Shown: positions 1-8,325, numbered from the stretch's first letter. The stretch is DNA of 64,000 nt from JANMAT01 sp031359995 (GCA_031359995.1 JANMAT010000007.1:42434-106433); one strand, 5' to 3'. The notes: generated by a model from the sequence alone, not told the origin. Program-made: numbers and translations.

Positions 1-354
1 GTGGGCGGCGTGGGCATCGCGCCGGTGCGGGCCATGCTCGAGCGACTCGGCCCCTCGGCCGCGCCGATCGTGCTGTACCGGGCCCACAGCACCAAGGACC
101 TCGTGCACCTCGACGAGCTGCAGGCCCTGGTGGCCGCCCGCAACGGCGTCGTCCACACGCTCGTCGGGCCCACGGCCAAGCTGAAGGTGAAGGACCCGTT
201 CTCGGCCCGCGTGCTGTGCAAGCTCACGCCCGACGTGGCCGCCCGCGTCGCCGTGCTGTGCGGCCCCGAGCGGCTGCTCCACGCGGCACGAGCCGGGCTG
301 AAGGAAGCGGGCGTGCCCCTCGATCGCATCCACTACGAGCGGGTCTGGTGGTGA
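1..354 (+). CDS. C-terminal part of a flavin/NAD(P) oxidoreductase (5' end outside window)
   Basis: The first 117 codons visible are the pyridine-nucleotide-binding half of a ferredoxin-NADP-reductase-type flavoprotein. GGVGIAP at the visible N-terminus is the family's NAD(P)-binding GGxGxxP motif, and VLCGPERLL near the end is the usual CGP signature before the C-terminal aromatic residues (ERVWW). The true start and the FAD-binding half lie upstream of the window. The stop codon overlaps the GTG start of the apbE gene, so the two are translationally coupled. In actinobacteria this pairing usually belongs to a membrane electron-transfer set of ferric-reductase-like protein, FMN-binding protein and ApbE; the missing members would be upstream. 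The substrate is unknown. Confidence 0.7.
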   Translation: MGGVGIAPVRAMLERLGPSAAPIVLYRAHSTKDLVHLDELQALVAARNGVVHTLVGPTAKLKVKDPFSARVLCKLTPDVAARVAVLCGPERLLHAARAGLKEAGVPLDRIHYERVWW

Positions 355-1157
355 CCGAGGCGTCGCCCGACGCCAGGGCGCACCGCGCGCCCGGCACCGA
401 GCGCCGCCGGGTCGCGCCCGCCATGGGCACCATGATCAGCATCCACGTGCACGACGTGCTCGACGATGCCATCGTCGACGCCGCCATCGACCAGGTGCTG
501 GTCGAGATCGAGCGGCTCGAGCAGATCTTCTCGACGTTCCGGCCCGACAGCACGATCAACCGCGTCAACCGCGGCGAGCTCCACGTGCTCGACGCCGGCC
601 CCGAGGTCACCCAGGTGCTCGATGCCTGCACCTGGCTCGAGCACGTGAGCAACGGCGCGTTCACCGCCCGCCGACCCGAGACCCCCGAGCTGCTCGACCC
701 CGCCGGCTACGCCAAGGGCTGGATCACCGAGAAGGCCGCCGGTCGCCTGCGCGCCGCCGGCCTGCAGCACTGGTACGTGGGGGCCGGCGGCGACGTGATC
801 GCGTCGGGCACACCCGGGCCCGACCGCCGCTGGCGCGTCGGCGTGGCCGACCCCCGCACGCCGGGGCAGTACGTGGCCACGCTCGAGATCGACCGCGGCG
901 CCGTGGCCACCTCGGGCACGGCCGAGCGGGGCGAGCACCTGTGGGACGGCCGCCGCGGCGGCCGCGCCACCGCGCTGGCGGCGCTGACCGTGGTGGGACC
1001 AGAGCTGGCGTGGGCCGACGCCTTCGCCACCGCCGCCTTCGCCCAGGGCCGGCCCGGTGTGGCCTGGGTCGAGCAGTTCGACGGCTACGAGGCCATGGCC
1101 GTCGACCTCGACGGCGCCATCCACGCCACCACGGGCTTCCTGCGCCCTGACGCCTGA
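351..1157 (+). CDS. apbE: FAD:protein FMN transferase (ApbE family)
   Basis: ApbE uses FAD to attach FMN covalently to a Thr/Ser of a partner flavoprotein. The 268-residue product shows the family landmarks in order: MGTMISI near the start, FSTFRPDSTINRVN, DPAGYAKGW (the D-x-G-x-x-K-G motif), GAGGDV, ATSGTAERGEHLWD, and ADAFATAAF with the metal-binding Asp near the C-terminus. I chose the GTG at 351 because it overlaps the preceding stop as GTGA; a longer reading from 216 would run through the upstream reductase. No signal peptide or lipobox is visible, unlike the exported Gram-negative enzymes, and the length fits the shorter actinobacterial forms. The likely partner is an FMN-binding-domain protein encoded upstream of the window. 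Confidence 0.88.
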   Translation: MTEASPDARAHRAPGTERRRVAPAMGTMISIHVHDVLDDAIVDAAIDQVLVEIERLEQIFSTFRPDSTINRVNRGELHVLDAGPEVTQVLDACTWLEHVSNGAFTARRPETPELLDPAGYAKGWITEKAAGRLRAAGLQHWYVGAGGDVIASGTPGPDRRWRVGVADPRTPGQYVATLEIDRGAVATSGTAERGEHLWDGRRGGRATALAALTVVGPELAWADAFATAAFAQGRPGVAWVEQFDGYEAMAVDLDGAIHATTGFLRPDA

Positions 1158-1255
1158 AACCAGCTCGTCCTCGGTACCCTGACGGCTCTTCGGGGCCGGC
1201 CAGGCGGACTGGACGCGGTCCCGTGCAACATCGGCCCGGGCGGGTGGAGGCAGCG

Positions 1256-3205
1256 ATGCGACGGATGGTCAGGCGATGGGGGCGGCTCGCCGCCGCGGTG
1301 ACGACGGTCCTCGGAGGGCTCGCGCTCGCCGGTGCGCCCGGGGCGAAAGCGGCGGTGGCCACGTCGCGGTTCGTGGCGGTGACGCCGTCGCGCATCCTCG
1401 ACACGCGCGACGGCACGGGCGCCGCGGGTCCCGTGGCCACGGGCGGCACGATCACGCTGGCCCTGGCGGGCCGGGCCGGCATCGGTGCCGCGGCCACCGC
1501 GGTGGTGCTGAACGTGACCGCCACCGACACCACCGCGGCCGGATTCGTCACGGTGTGGCCGTCGGGTACCACCCGACCCGTCGCGTCGAACCTCAACGTC
1601 GAGCGGCGGGGTCAGACCATCGCCAACCTCGTCGTGGTGCCGCTCGGGGCCGACGGCGCCGTGCAGCTGTTCGCCCAGACGAGCATGCACCTGGTGGCCG
1701 ACGTGGCCGGCTGGTTCGAGCCGACCGCGTCGGCGAGCGGCGGCCGCCTGGTGCCGGCCATCACGCCGACCCGCCTCGTCGACACCCGCAACGGCACGGG
1801 CAACGCGTTCGGCAGGGTCGCCGCCGGTGCCGCGGTGCGCGTCGACGTCGCCGGCGCGGTCGGCGCGGGCTACCGCGCCGCCGTCGTCAACATCACCGCC
1901 ACCGAGGCGACCGCCGGGGGCTACGTCACCGCGTGGCCGAGCGGCACGGGCATGCCGATCGTGTCGAACCTGAACCTCGAGACGGTCGGGCAGACCATCG
2001 CAAACCTGGCCATCGTCCCCCTGGGGACCGATGGCGCCGTCAGCGTGTTCACCCAGAACGGCACGCACCTGGTGGTCGACCTCGTCGCCGTCATCACCGA
2101 CGACAGCGCGCCGAGCAACGGCGACGGTCTGTTCGTGCCCCGCTCTCCCACCCGCGTGCTCGACACCCGTGACGGCACCGGTGCACCAGCGGCGCCGGTG
2201 GGTGCCGGCGGCGCAGTGAACGTGACCGTGGCCGGCGGCGGCACGGCGTTGCTGAACGTGACCGCCACGAACACCCGCGCCGGGGGGTACTTCACGATGT
2301 GGCCGGCCGGTCGCGACATGCCCGTGGCATCGAGCCTGAACGCGACGCGGGCCAACCAGACGATCGCCAACCTCGCCATCAGCGCCACCGGCGCCAGCTC
2401 GGCGGCGTCGATCTTCAGCCAGAACGGGGCCGACCTGGTGGCCGACCTGGCCGGCACGTTCACCGCCGCGCCGGCCATCACGCCGGTGCCGCCGGCGGTG
2501 GCGCAGAACCCACCGCCGCCGGTATCGGGCCGCGATCGGTTCCACGCCATCTACGCCATCCCGAGCGACGCGTCGCTGGCGGCCGGCGGCGGCCAGCCCG
2601 ATCTCACGCCCGCGGCGCTGGTGCCGGCCATCCGCAGCGAGATCGGGCGCGTGCGCGACTGGTTCGCCAGCCAGAGCGGCAACCGCAAGCCCCTCTTCGT
2701 GCTCGGCGCTGACAGCATCGAGGTCACCGTGATGAACCTGCCCATCACCATCGCCGCCCTCGAGGTGCTCGGCAACAGCGAGCTCGACAAGGTCGTCGAA
2801 CTGGTCACCGCGGCCGGCGCACTGAAGCCCTACGAGATGGGCGTGATCTACCTCGCCGCGCTGGGCCCGGCGTGTGGCGAGACGCTCGACGACTCGGTGC
2901 TCTACTTGAAGCAGTGCGGCGGCATCTACCCGCGCACGGATCAGCTGTTCCCGTTCGGCGCCACGTACCTCGCCGCCCACGAGATGACCCACGCTTTCGG
3001 CGCCGTGGACGCCTGCGCACCGCACGACGACGGCACGGGCCACGTGACCGACAGCCCCGCCGACGTGTTGTACCAGGGCGGCCTGGACCGCGACTGGAAC
3101 CACCTGCAGCTCGACGTGGGCCACGACGACTACTACGGGCACAGCATCCCGGGCTGCCAGGACATCTCCACCCACGCCGCCTGGCTGCCGGCCGGTGCCG
3201 CCTGA
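1256..3205 (+). CDS. Secreted LDTR-repeat protein with C-terminal metzincin-like zinc peptidase domain
   Basis: A 649-residue exported protein. The ATG at 1256 is preferred over a GTG at 1223 because GGAGG sits 5 nt before it and the N-terminus becomes a clear signal peptide (basic MRRMVRRW, then a hydrophobic core to about residue 33). Three repeats of about 120 residues follow (roughly 37-158, 164-288, 297-410), each opening with an LDTRDGTG-like signature and carrying internal NVTAT, VWPSG and NLN.GQTIANL blocks. After a Pro-rich linker, the last 225 residues contain HEMTHAFGAVD near 575. That is HExxHxxGxxD, the zinc motif of snapalysin/metzincin peptidases. The usual downstream Met-turn is not evident (DVLYQGG at the expected place). 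Peptidase activity is inferred; the substrate is unknown. Three other genes in the window share the repeat module. Confidence 0.75.
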   Translation: MRRMVRRWGRLAAAVTTVLGGLALAGAPGAKAAVATSRFVAVTPSRILDTRDGTGAAGPVATGGTITLALAGRAGIGAAATAVVLNVTATDTTAAGFVTVWPSGTTRPVASNLNVERRGQTIANLVVVPLGADGAVQLFAQTSMHLVADVAGWFEPTASASGGRLVPAITPTRLVDTRNGTGNAFGRVAAGAAVRVDVAGAVGAGYRAAVVNITATEATAGGYVTAWPSGTGMPIVSNLNLETVGQTIANLAIVPLGTDGAVSVFTQNGTHLVVDLVAVITDDSAPSNGDGLFVPRSPTRVLDTRDGTGAPAAPVGAGGAVNVTVAGGGTALLNVTATNTRAGGYFTMWPAGRDMPVASSLNATRANQTIANLAISATGASSAASIFSQNGADLVADLAGTFTAAPAITPVPPAVAQNPPPPVSGRDRFHAIYAIPSDASLAAGGGQPDLTPAALVPAIRSEIGRVRDWFASQSGNRKPLFVLGADSIEVTVMNLPITIAALEVLGNSELDKVVELVTAAGALKPYEMGVIYLAALGPACGETLDDSVLYLKQCGGIYPRTDQLFPFGATYLAAHEMTHAFGAVDACAPHDDGTGHVTDSPADVLYQGGLDRDWNHLQLDVGHDDYYGHSIPGCQDISTHAAWLPAGAA

Positions 3206-3208
3206 CGG

Positions 3209-4096
3209 TCAGGCGTTGCGGTCGACCAGGCCGTGACGGCGACGGATCGCCTTGTCGGCCGTGGTGAACACCAGGCTGTCGATCACGATGCCGATCACCA
3301 GGATCACCACCATCGAGGCCATCAGCCCCGGGGTGTCGGCCAGCTCGCGGGCGTTCTGCATCTCCACGCCGATGGACGACTTGCCCAGGATGATCACCAG
3401 CAGTTCGCCGGCCATGAGGCTGCGCCAGGCGAAGGCCCAGCCCTGCTTGAAGCCGGCCAGCACCGACGGCAGCGAGGCGGGCAGCACGACCGTGCGGTAC
3501 AGGCCGAAGCCCCGGGCACCGAGCACGCGCCCGGCCCGCACCAGCAGCGGCGGCACGTGGTCGGTGCCGGCGATCACCCCGTTGGCGATGGCCGGGGCCG
3601 CGCCCAGGACCACCACGAACAGGATGGCGCCCTCAGAGCGCTTGAACAGCAGCAGCGCCAGCGGGAACCACGCCACCGACGGCATGGTCTGGATGCCGGT
3701 GATGAACGACCCGAAGGCCAGGCGCAGCACGCGCCAGCGGGCGATCAGGCTGCCGACGATCACCCCGATGACGGCGGCGATCACGTAGCCGATGAGGGCG
3801 CGCTGCATGGTGATGCCGATCGCCCGCAGCAGCCGGCCGTCGGCGATGCCGTCGGCCAGGGAGCGGAGCACCGCGCCGGGCCCGGGCAGGATGTCCTCCC
3901 GCTTCCAGTGGCTCCACACCACGGCCTGCCACAGCGCCAGTGCGATGGCGACGGCACCGAGCTTGGGCCACGCCGACGCCCAGGTGCGCCGGGCCAACGA
4001 CGGCCGGTCGTCCTCCAGCTGCAGCGCATCGAGGCCACCGAGCTCGAGGGCCTGCTCGTCGAGCGCCGAGAGCCCCACGTCAGTGAGCGGCGGCAT
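3209..4096 (-). CDS. ABC transporter permease, sulfonate/taurine/nitrate (SsuC/TauC) type
   Basis: Membrane subunit of an importer, 295 residues. After a polar N-terminal segment of about 45 residues there are about six hydrophobic segments. ARGFGLYRTVVLPASLP, around residue 195, is the EAA-like loop that contacts the ATPase. The start overlaps the ATP-binding gene by 17 nt, and three genes run in the same direction in the order binding protein, ATPase, permease. The family moves aliphatic sulfonates, taurine or nitrate. The adjacent divergent CymR-like regulator favours an organosulfur substrate, but the sequence alone does not settle it. Confidence 0.82.
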   Translation of the reverse strand: MPPLTDVGLSALDEQALELGGLDALQLEDDRPSLARRTWASAWPKLGAVAIALALWQAVVWSHWKREDILPGPGAVLRSLADGIADGRLLRAIGITMQRALIGYVIAAVIGVIVGSLIARWRVLRLAFGSFITGIQTMPSVAWFPLALLLFKRSEGAILFVVVLGAAPAIANGVIAGTDHVPPLLVRAGRVLGARGFGLYRTVVLPASLPSVLAGFKQGWAFAWRSLMAGELLVIILGKSSIGVEMQNARELADTPGLMASMVVILVIGIVIDSLVFTTADKAIRRRHGLVDRNA

Positions 4097-4898
4097 GGCG
4101 GCGCACCTCCCGGTGCAGGGTCGCGGTGATCGTCGCAGCGAGCTCGTTCACCGCGGCCGTCTCGGCCCGACGGGGGCGGTCGAGGTCGACCGGCACGTCG
4201 GCCAGCACCCGGCCGGGCCGGCTCGACAGCACCACGATGCGATCAGCCAGGCGGATCGCCTCGCGCACGTCGTGGGTCACGAACACGACCGTGAAGTTGT
4301 TCTGCACCCACAGGCGCTCGAGCTCGGTGTGCAGCAGGTCGCGCGTGATGGCGTCGAGCGCACCGAAGGGCTCGTCCATCAACAGCACCTCGGCGTCCTG
4401 GGCCAGCGCCCGGGCCAGCGCGGCCCGCTGGCGCATGCCACCCGACAGCTCGTGGGGCCGCTTCGCCTCGAAGCCGTGCAGGTGCACCGACGCCAGCAGC
4501 TCCCGGGCCCGGGCCTTGCGCTGAGCGCGGGGCACCCCACCGAGCCGCAGTGCCGTCTCGACGTTGCCGGCGATCGTCTGCCACGGGAACAGCGCCGACT
4601 CCTGGAACATGAGGGCGGCCCGCCCGGAGACCTGCAAGGTGCCGGCCGTGGGCGTGTCGAGCCCGGCCATCAGGTGCAGCAGGGTGCTCTTGCCGCAACC
4701 CGAAGCACCGAGCACGGCCACGAACTCGCCGTGGCGCACCCGCAGCGACAGCCCGTCGAGCGCCACCACCGGAGCCTTGGCCGCGCCGAAGCGCTTCACC
4801 ACGCCATCGACCACGACGACTTCGTCGTGGAGCGCGGCCGAGGCCGGCACCAGGGCGCCGGCCTCCAGATCGTTGTCGTCGTCGACGGTCATGCTCAT
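4080..4898 (-). CDS. ABC transporter ATP-binding protein, SsuB/TauB type
   Basis: Cytoplasmic ATPase of the importer, 272 residues. Seen in order: Walker A GASGCGKST, Q-loop in MFQESALFPW, signature LSGGMRQR, Walker B VLLMDEPFGALD, and H-loop VFVTHDVREA. All catalytic residues are present. The last 17 nt overlap the permease, and the start overlaps the stop of the binding-protein gene by 4 nt, so the three are one translationally coupled unit. Family knowledge places it with sulfonate/taurine/nitrate importers. Confidence 0.88.
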   Translation of the reverse strand: MSMTVDDDNDLEAGALVPASAALHDEVVVVDGVVKRFGAAKAPVVALDGLSLRVRHGEFVAVLGASGCGKSTLLHLMAGLDTPTAGTLQVSGRAALMFQESALFPWQTIAGNVETALRLGGVPRAQRKARARELLASVHLHGFEAKRPHELSGGMRQRAALARALAQDAEVLLMDEPFGALDAITRDLLHTELERLWVQNNFTVVFVTHDVREAIRLADRIVVLSSRPGRVLADVPVDLDRPRRAETAAVNELAATITATLHREVRRHAAAH

Positions 4899-5968
4899 GC
4901 GTCACTCACCGATGGTTGGCCCTTGGCGGACAGGACTGTGTTGAGGTACGTCAGGTCGTAGATGCCCTCGAGGTCGACGGCATCGAGCAGGCCCACGGCC
5001 TGGGCATCGGCGGCCGATTTCTTGAGCGACGACGAGATCGGGTCGAGCGTGAACTCGAGGTCGGCCCACGAGGCGGCGATCACCTTGTCGGCCAGCGGCC
5101 TGCCGGTGGCCTTGTCGATGCCCACGTTGGTCGACTTCTGCGCCGCAGCCGGGTCCTTGGTGATCGACTCGATCGAGTCGGCCAGGCCGGCGATCAGCTT
5201 CCCGACGGTGTCGGGATGGTCCTTCAGGAACTTCTGGGCCACGATCAGGTGGGTCGTGACGAACCTGCCGTTCGGCCACAGCGTCTTTTCGTCCACCAGC
5301 ACCTTGCCGCCGCCCTCCTGCACCAGCCGGGTCGCCCACGGCTCGGGCACCCAGGCGCCGGCGATGTCACCCGTCTTGAAGGCGGCCAGCGTGTCGGCGT
5401 TGGCCTGGGGCACGACGGCGACGTCGCCGCCACCCGACTTGTCGGTCTTCAGGCCGGCGGCCTGCAGCCACGAGCGCAGGGCCACGTCCTGGGTGCCACC
5501 GAGCTGGGGCGAGGCGACCTTCTTGCCCTTCAGGTCGGCGGCCGAGGCGATCTCGGGCTTCACCACCAGCGACGCCCCGGCCGACGTGGAGCCGGCCACG
5601 ATCTTGATGGCCTGACCCTTCGACTTGGCCCACAGGTTGATGGCCGGGTTCGGGCCGATGAAGGTGGCGTCGATGGAGTCGGCGTTGAGCGCCTCGACCG
5701 CCTCAGGCCCGGCGTTGAACAGCGCGGTCTTCAGCGTGACGTTGCGGCCGAGCTCCTTGGCGAACAGCCCTTGCTCGATGCCGACGATGGCCGGCGCATG
5801 GGTCACGTTCGGGAAGTAGCCGAGCCGCAGCGTGACCGGCTGACCCGTCGAGGCCGCGGCCCCATCGCCGGTGCCGGTCGTGGCCGCCGGCGGCGCGCTC
5901 GTCGACGACCCACACGCCGCGGCGGCGAGGCCGGCGACGAGGGTCGTGAGGACGAGAGAGCGACGCAT
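4895..5968 (-). CDS. ABC substrate-binding lipoprotein, SsuA/TauA/NrtA type
   Basis: Extracytoplasmic binding protein of 357 residues. The N-terminus MRRSLVLTTLVAGLAAAAC is a lipoprotein signal with the lipobox Cys at 19, followed by a Ser/Thr/Pro-rich tether. Mature-domain motifs fit the NMT1/SsuA family: LRLGYFPNVTHAPAIVG, ALFNAGPEAVEALNA, IDATFIGPNPAINLW and GAWVPEPWATRLV. GGAGGT 5 nt upstream supports the ATG at 5968. It is the first gene of the importer operon, reading away from the Rrf2 regulator across a short AT-rich intergenic region. The substrate is probably an alkanesulfonate or taurine, inferred from the regulator type. Confidence 0.85.
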   Translation of the reverse strand: MRRSLVLTTLVAGLAAAACGSSTSAPPAATTGTGDGAAASTGQPVTLRLGYFPNVTHAPAIVGIEQGLFAKELGRNVTLKTALFNAGPEAVEALNADSIDATFIGPNPAINLWAKSKGQAIKIVAGSTSAGASLVVKPEIASAADLKGKKVASPQLGGTQDVALRSWLQAAGLKTDKSGGGDVAVVPQANADTLAAFKTGDIAGAWVPEPWATRLVQEGGGKVLVDEKTLWPNGRFVTTHLIVAQKFLKDHPDTVGKLIAGLADSIESITKDPAAAQKSTNVGIDKATGRPLADKVIAASWADLEFTLDPISSSLKKSAADAQAVGLLDAVDLEGIYDLTYLNTVLSAKGQPSVSDA

Positions 5969-5998
5969 GGGGGACCTCCGGGGCGAATAGCCGACAAA

Positions 5999-6025
5999 AG
6001 CATAAATTCCGATTGTATTTGTCAG
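5999..6025 (-). promoter_or_regulatory. Candidate promoter of the ABC importer operon
   Basis: On the minus strand CTGACA (6025-6020) and TATGCT (6004-5999) resemble -35 and -10 elements, with a short 15-nt spacer. They lie in a patch clearly poorer in G+C than its surroundings, about 30 nt upstream of the binding-protein start and its GGAGGT. An imperfect AAAT...ATTT dyad fills the spacer. Confidence 0.4.
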
Positions 6026-6030
6026 GTTTG

Positions 6031-6053
6031 TTTCCCGGCACTCTGGTGGGAAA
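6031..6053. promoter_or_regulatory. Inverted repeat between importer and Rrf2 gene, candidate operator
   Basis: TTTCCC (6031-6036) and GGGAAA (6048-6053) form perfect 6-bp arms around an 11-nt spacer. The repeat sits midway in the 123-bp divergent region and is a plausible site for the adjacent Rrf2 protein to control both directions. No binding evidence exists. Confidence 0.35.
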
Positions 6054-6091
6054 GAAGCGGGGCTGTCAAGGGGACGTGCGACACTGACGCC

Positions 6092-6559
6092 ATGCGCGTG
6101 TCCGCCGGGGTCGACTACGCCGTGCGCGCCGCAGTGGTGCTGGCCGGCGCCCCGCCCGGCACCTGGGTCAAGGGCGACGCCATCGCCGCAGGTCAGGGCC
6201 TATCGTTCCGCTACTGCGAGCAGCTCTGCGCCCAGTTGCGCAAGGCCGGCCTGGTCGTGAGCCAGCGCGGTGCCGAGGGCGGCTACCGCCTGTCGCGCCC
6301 GGCGGCGGAGATCTCGGTGGCCGACGTCGTGCGGGCCATCGACGGCCCGCTGGGCGACGTCCACGGCATGGCCCCCGAGGACGTCGACTACCCGGCGCCC
6401 GCCGATCACGTACGCGAGGTGTGGGTCGCCACCCGCTCGGCGCTGCGGGCCGTGCTCGAGCGGGTGTCGCTGGCCGACGTGGCCACCGGTCAGCTCCCGG
6501 CCCTCGACGAGCTGCTGGCCGACCCCTCCGCCTGGGAGCGGCGCCGCCGCGACCAGTAG
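6092..6559 (+). CDS. Rrf2-family transcriptional regulator (CymR-like)
   Basis: Winged-helix repressor of 155 residues. MRVSAGVDYAVRAAVVLA is the usual Rrf2 N-terminus, and LSFRYCEQLCAQLRKAGLVVSQRGAEGGYRLSRP is the recognition helix plus wing. The three closely spaced Cys that bind the Fe-S cluster in IscR/NsrR around residue 95 are missing; this stretch reads VHGMAPEDVDY. It is therefore more like CymR, which senses cysteine/sulfur status through protein contacts. It is divergent from the importer operon, so control of that operon plus itself is likely. Its stop codon abuts the convergent receiver gene with no gap. Confidence 0.82.
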   Translation: MRVSAGVDYAVRAAVVLAGAPPGTWVKGDAIAAGQGLSFRYCEQLCAQLRKAGLVVSQRGAEGGYRLSRPAAEISVADVVRAIDGPLGDVHGMAPEDVDYPAPADHVREVWVATRSALRAVLERVSLADVATGQLPALDELLADPSAWERRRRDQ

Positions 6560-6922
6560 CTACCGCGCCGGCGGGGCTCGGCCGATGATGGCGTCGACCC
6601 GACCCCGCAGCTGGTGGCGGTCGATCGGCTTCACCACGTAGTCGTCGATGCCGAGCGCGAGCAGGCCGACACGATCATGGGCCTCGTCGCGCGCCACGAG
6701 CGCCAGCACGGGCACGCCCGAGGCGGCACGCAGCTGCCGGCACACGGCCCGGCCGGCGGCGTCGGGCATGTCGAGATCGACCAGCACGACATCGGCCCCC
6801 ACCGCCAACGTCGTCACGCCCTCGGACCGCGTCGTGTGCTCGCATGTGTGGCCGTGAGCGGCCAGCGCCGCGCACACGTCGTCGGCCACGGCGCGCTCCC
6901 CGGTCACCACGAGCGTCCTCAC
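6560..6922 (-). CDS. Stand-alone response-regulator receiver domain, degenerate
   Basis: A single receiver domain of 120 residues. The GTG at 6922 is chosen because GAGGA precedes it at good spacing and a longer reading adds no domain. The phospho-acceptor Asp is D49 in VDLDMP and the conserved Lys is K98 in YVVKPI. The N-terminal acidic pair is replaced (VVTGE where VVDDE is usual), and the switch Thr/Ser is Val76 (LVARD where LTARD is usual). It may bind Mg poorly and signal without classical phosphorylation. No histidine kinase or output domain is adjacent. It is the last gene of a minus-strand run below the MetE-like gene. Confidence 0.7.
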   Translation of the reverse strand: MRTLVVTGERAVADDVCAALAAHGHTCEHTTRSEGVTTLAVGADVVLVDLDMPDAAGRAVCRQLRAASGVPVLALVARDEAHDRVGLLALGIDDYVVKPIDRHQLRGRVDAIIGRAPPAR

Positions 6923-6942
6923 CGATCGGTCCTCACGAGCGC

Positions 6943-7137
6943 TCAGGGTACGGAGGCCAGCGTTACGGCGGCGGCCGGCAAGGCCAGCGCATGGTGAAGA
7001 CCGGACCAGGCTTTGCTCCAGCATGGCGCCACCTGGGCCGACACAGCCCGCGCGGAGGCAGGGGCGACGTCGAGGTCGGCCGCCTCGATGATCCAGAACC
7101 CGCCCATCTGCTCCTTCGTCTCCAGGAACCGGGTCAT
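6943..7137 (-). pseudogene. Truncated YCII-family fragment
   Basis: A 64-codon frame that opens with MTRFLETKEQMGGFWIIEAADLD. The ETKEQ-GGF-IIEA-DLD block is the characteristic middle of YCII-related proteins. The usual upstream beta strand and the downstream VEVRP ending are missing, and the rest reads as unrelated sequence. AGGAGA stands 6 nt before the ATG, and the frame begins 20 nt after the MetE-like stop, so it may still be translated. I read it as a decayed remnant rather than a functional protein. Confidence 0.5.
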
Positions 7138-7157
7138 GGTTGTCTCCTCTCGGGCCG

Positions 7158-8276
7158 TCAGCCCCACACCTGCTGCGCCGTCTCCACGATCAGGCGCAGC
7201 TTGGCGACCTGCTCGTCGTAGGTGAGGCTGTTGCCTTCCACCGTGGACGAGAAGCCGCACTGGGGCGACAGGCACAGCTGGTCGATGGGCACGTACTTCG
7301 ACGCGTCGTCGATGCGGCGCTTCAGGGCGTCGACCGTCTCCAGGTCGCCCTTCTTCGTGGTCACCAGACCGAGCACCACGTGCTTGCCCTTCGGCACGAA
7401 CCGCAGGGGCTCGAAGCCACCGGAGCGGTCGTCGTCGTACTCGAGGAAGAAGCCGTCCACGGCCAGCTCGTTGAACAGCGCTTCAGCCACGAAGTCGTAG
7501 CCGCCCTCGGCCGCCCACGACGAACGGAAGTTGCCGCGGCACATGTGGGTCGTGACGGTGAGCGACGACGGGCGGTCGGCGATGGCGGCGTTGATCTGGC
7601 GGATGTAACGCAGGTGCTGGTGCTCGGCGTCGTCTCCGCGCTCGGCGATCATGGCCCGCTGCTGCGGGTCGTTCAGGTAGGCGAGGCTGGTGTCGTCGAG
7701 CTGCAGGTACGTGCAGCCGGCGGCGGCGATGCCGTGCACCTGGGCCCGGTAGGCCGCGCTCAGGTCGTCCCAGAACGTGTCCTCGTCGGCGTACACCGCG
7801 GGGTCGATGGCGGCCCGACCGCCGCGGTAGTGGACCATGCTGGGCGACGGAATGGTGAGCTTGGGTGTGACGCCCTCGGCCACCCCGGCCAGGAAGGCGA
7901 AGTCGTCACCGAAGATGGGCTGGTCGACGCCGAGCTTGCCGGTGACGCGCAACGCCGCCGGGGTGAACTCGATGACGCCGTCGTCGTTGCGGAACTGGAC
8001 GGTGATGTTGTCCTTGGTCTTGGCGACGCCGTTCAGTCGGTAGATGAAGTCCATGTGCCACGAGGCGCGCCGGAACTCGCCGTCGGTGGCCGACTGCAGG
8101 CCGACCTCGCGCTGCATGGCGACCGCGTCGCGGATGGCGATGTCCTCGGCCGCCCGCAGACCGGCGGCGTCGAGGCGACCCTCGGCGTGGTCCTGGCGGG
8201 CCTGCAGCAGGCCCGGCGGTCGCAGCAGGCTGCCGACGTGATCGGCGCGGAACGGCGGCGCGGTGCGCGGTGCCAT
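7158..8276 (-). CDS. Cobalamin-independent methionine synthase-like methyltransferase (MetE C-terminal type)
   Basis: 372 residues, comparable with the short YxjG/YxjH-type homologues of the MetE catalytic barrel. The zinc ligands are visible: HMC in VTTHMCRGN, Glu in FFLEYDDD, and Cys in LSPQCGF. RADHVGSLLRP at the start and TDGEFRR are family motifs. The ATG at 8276 has a GGGGAAGAG ribosome-binding stretch; a longer reading only overlaps the VOC gene in another frame. Such short enzymes transfer methyl groups to thiols, often with simple donors rather than folate. The 20-nt gap to the next frame and 7-nt-scale spacing below suggest one transcript with the YCII fragment and receiver gene. 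Confidence 0.82.
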   Translation of the reverse strand: MAPRTAPPFRADHVGSLLRPPGLLQARQDHAEGRLDAAGLRAAEDIAIRDAVAMQREVGLQSATDGEFRRASWHMDFIYRLNGVAKTKDNITVQFRNDDGVIEFTPAALRVTGKLGVDQPIFGDDFAFLAGVAEGVTPKLTIPSPSMVHYRGGRAAIDPAVYADEDTFWDDLSAAYRAQVHGIAAAGCTYLQLDDTSLAYLNDPQQRAMIAERGDDAEHQHLRYIRQINAAIADRPSSLTVTTHMCRGNFRSSWAAEGGYDFVAEALFNELAVDGFFLEYDDDRSGGFEPLRFVPKGKHVVLGLVTTKKGDLETVDALKRRIDDASKYVPIDQLCLSPQCGFSSTVEGNSLTYDEQVAKLRLIVETAQQVWG

Positions 8277-8325
8277 GGCTCTTCCCCTCGTGGAACGGCC
8301 CCCGGTGAGCCCGCGGCGGACGGTA

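Noticed and set aside
1..354. Partial reductase as the missing BoxA
   Set aside because: It is coupled to apbE, over 30 kb from boxB, and no BoxA-type ferredoxin clusters are visible.
1085..3175. A 696-codon antisense frame over the secreted peptidase gene
   Set aside because: Repetitive Val/His/Gly composition mirroring the LDTR repeats, no start signal or domain.
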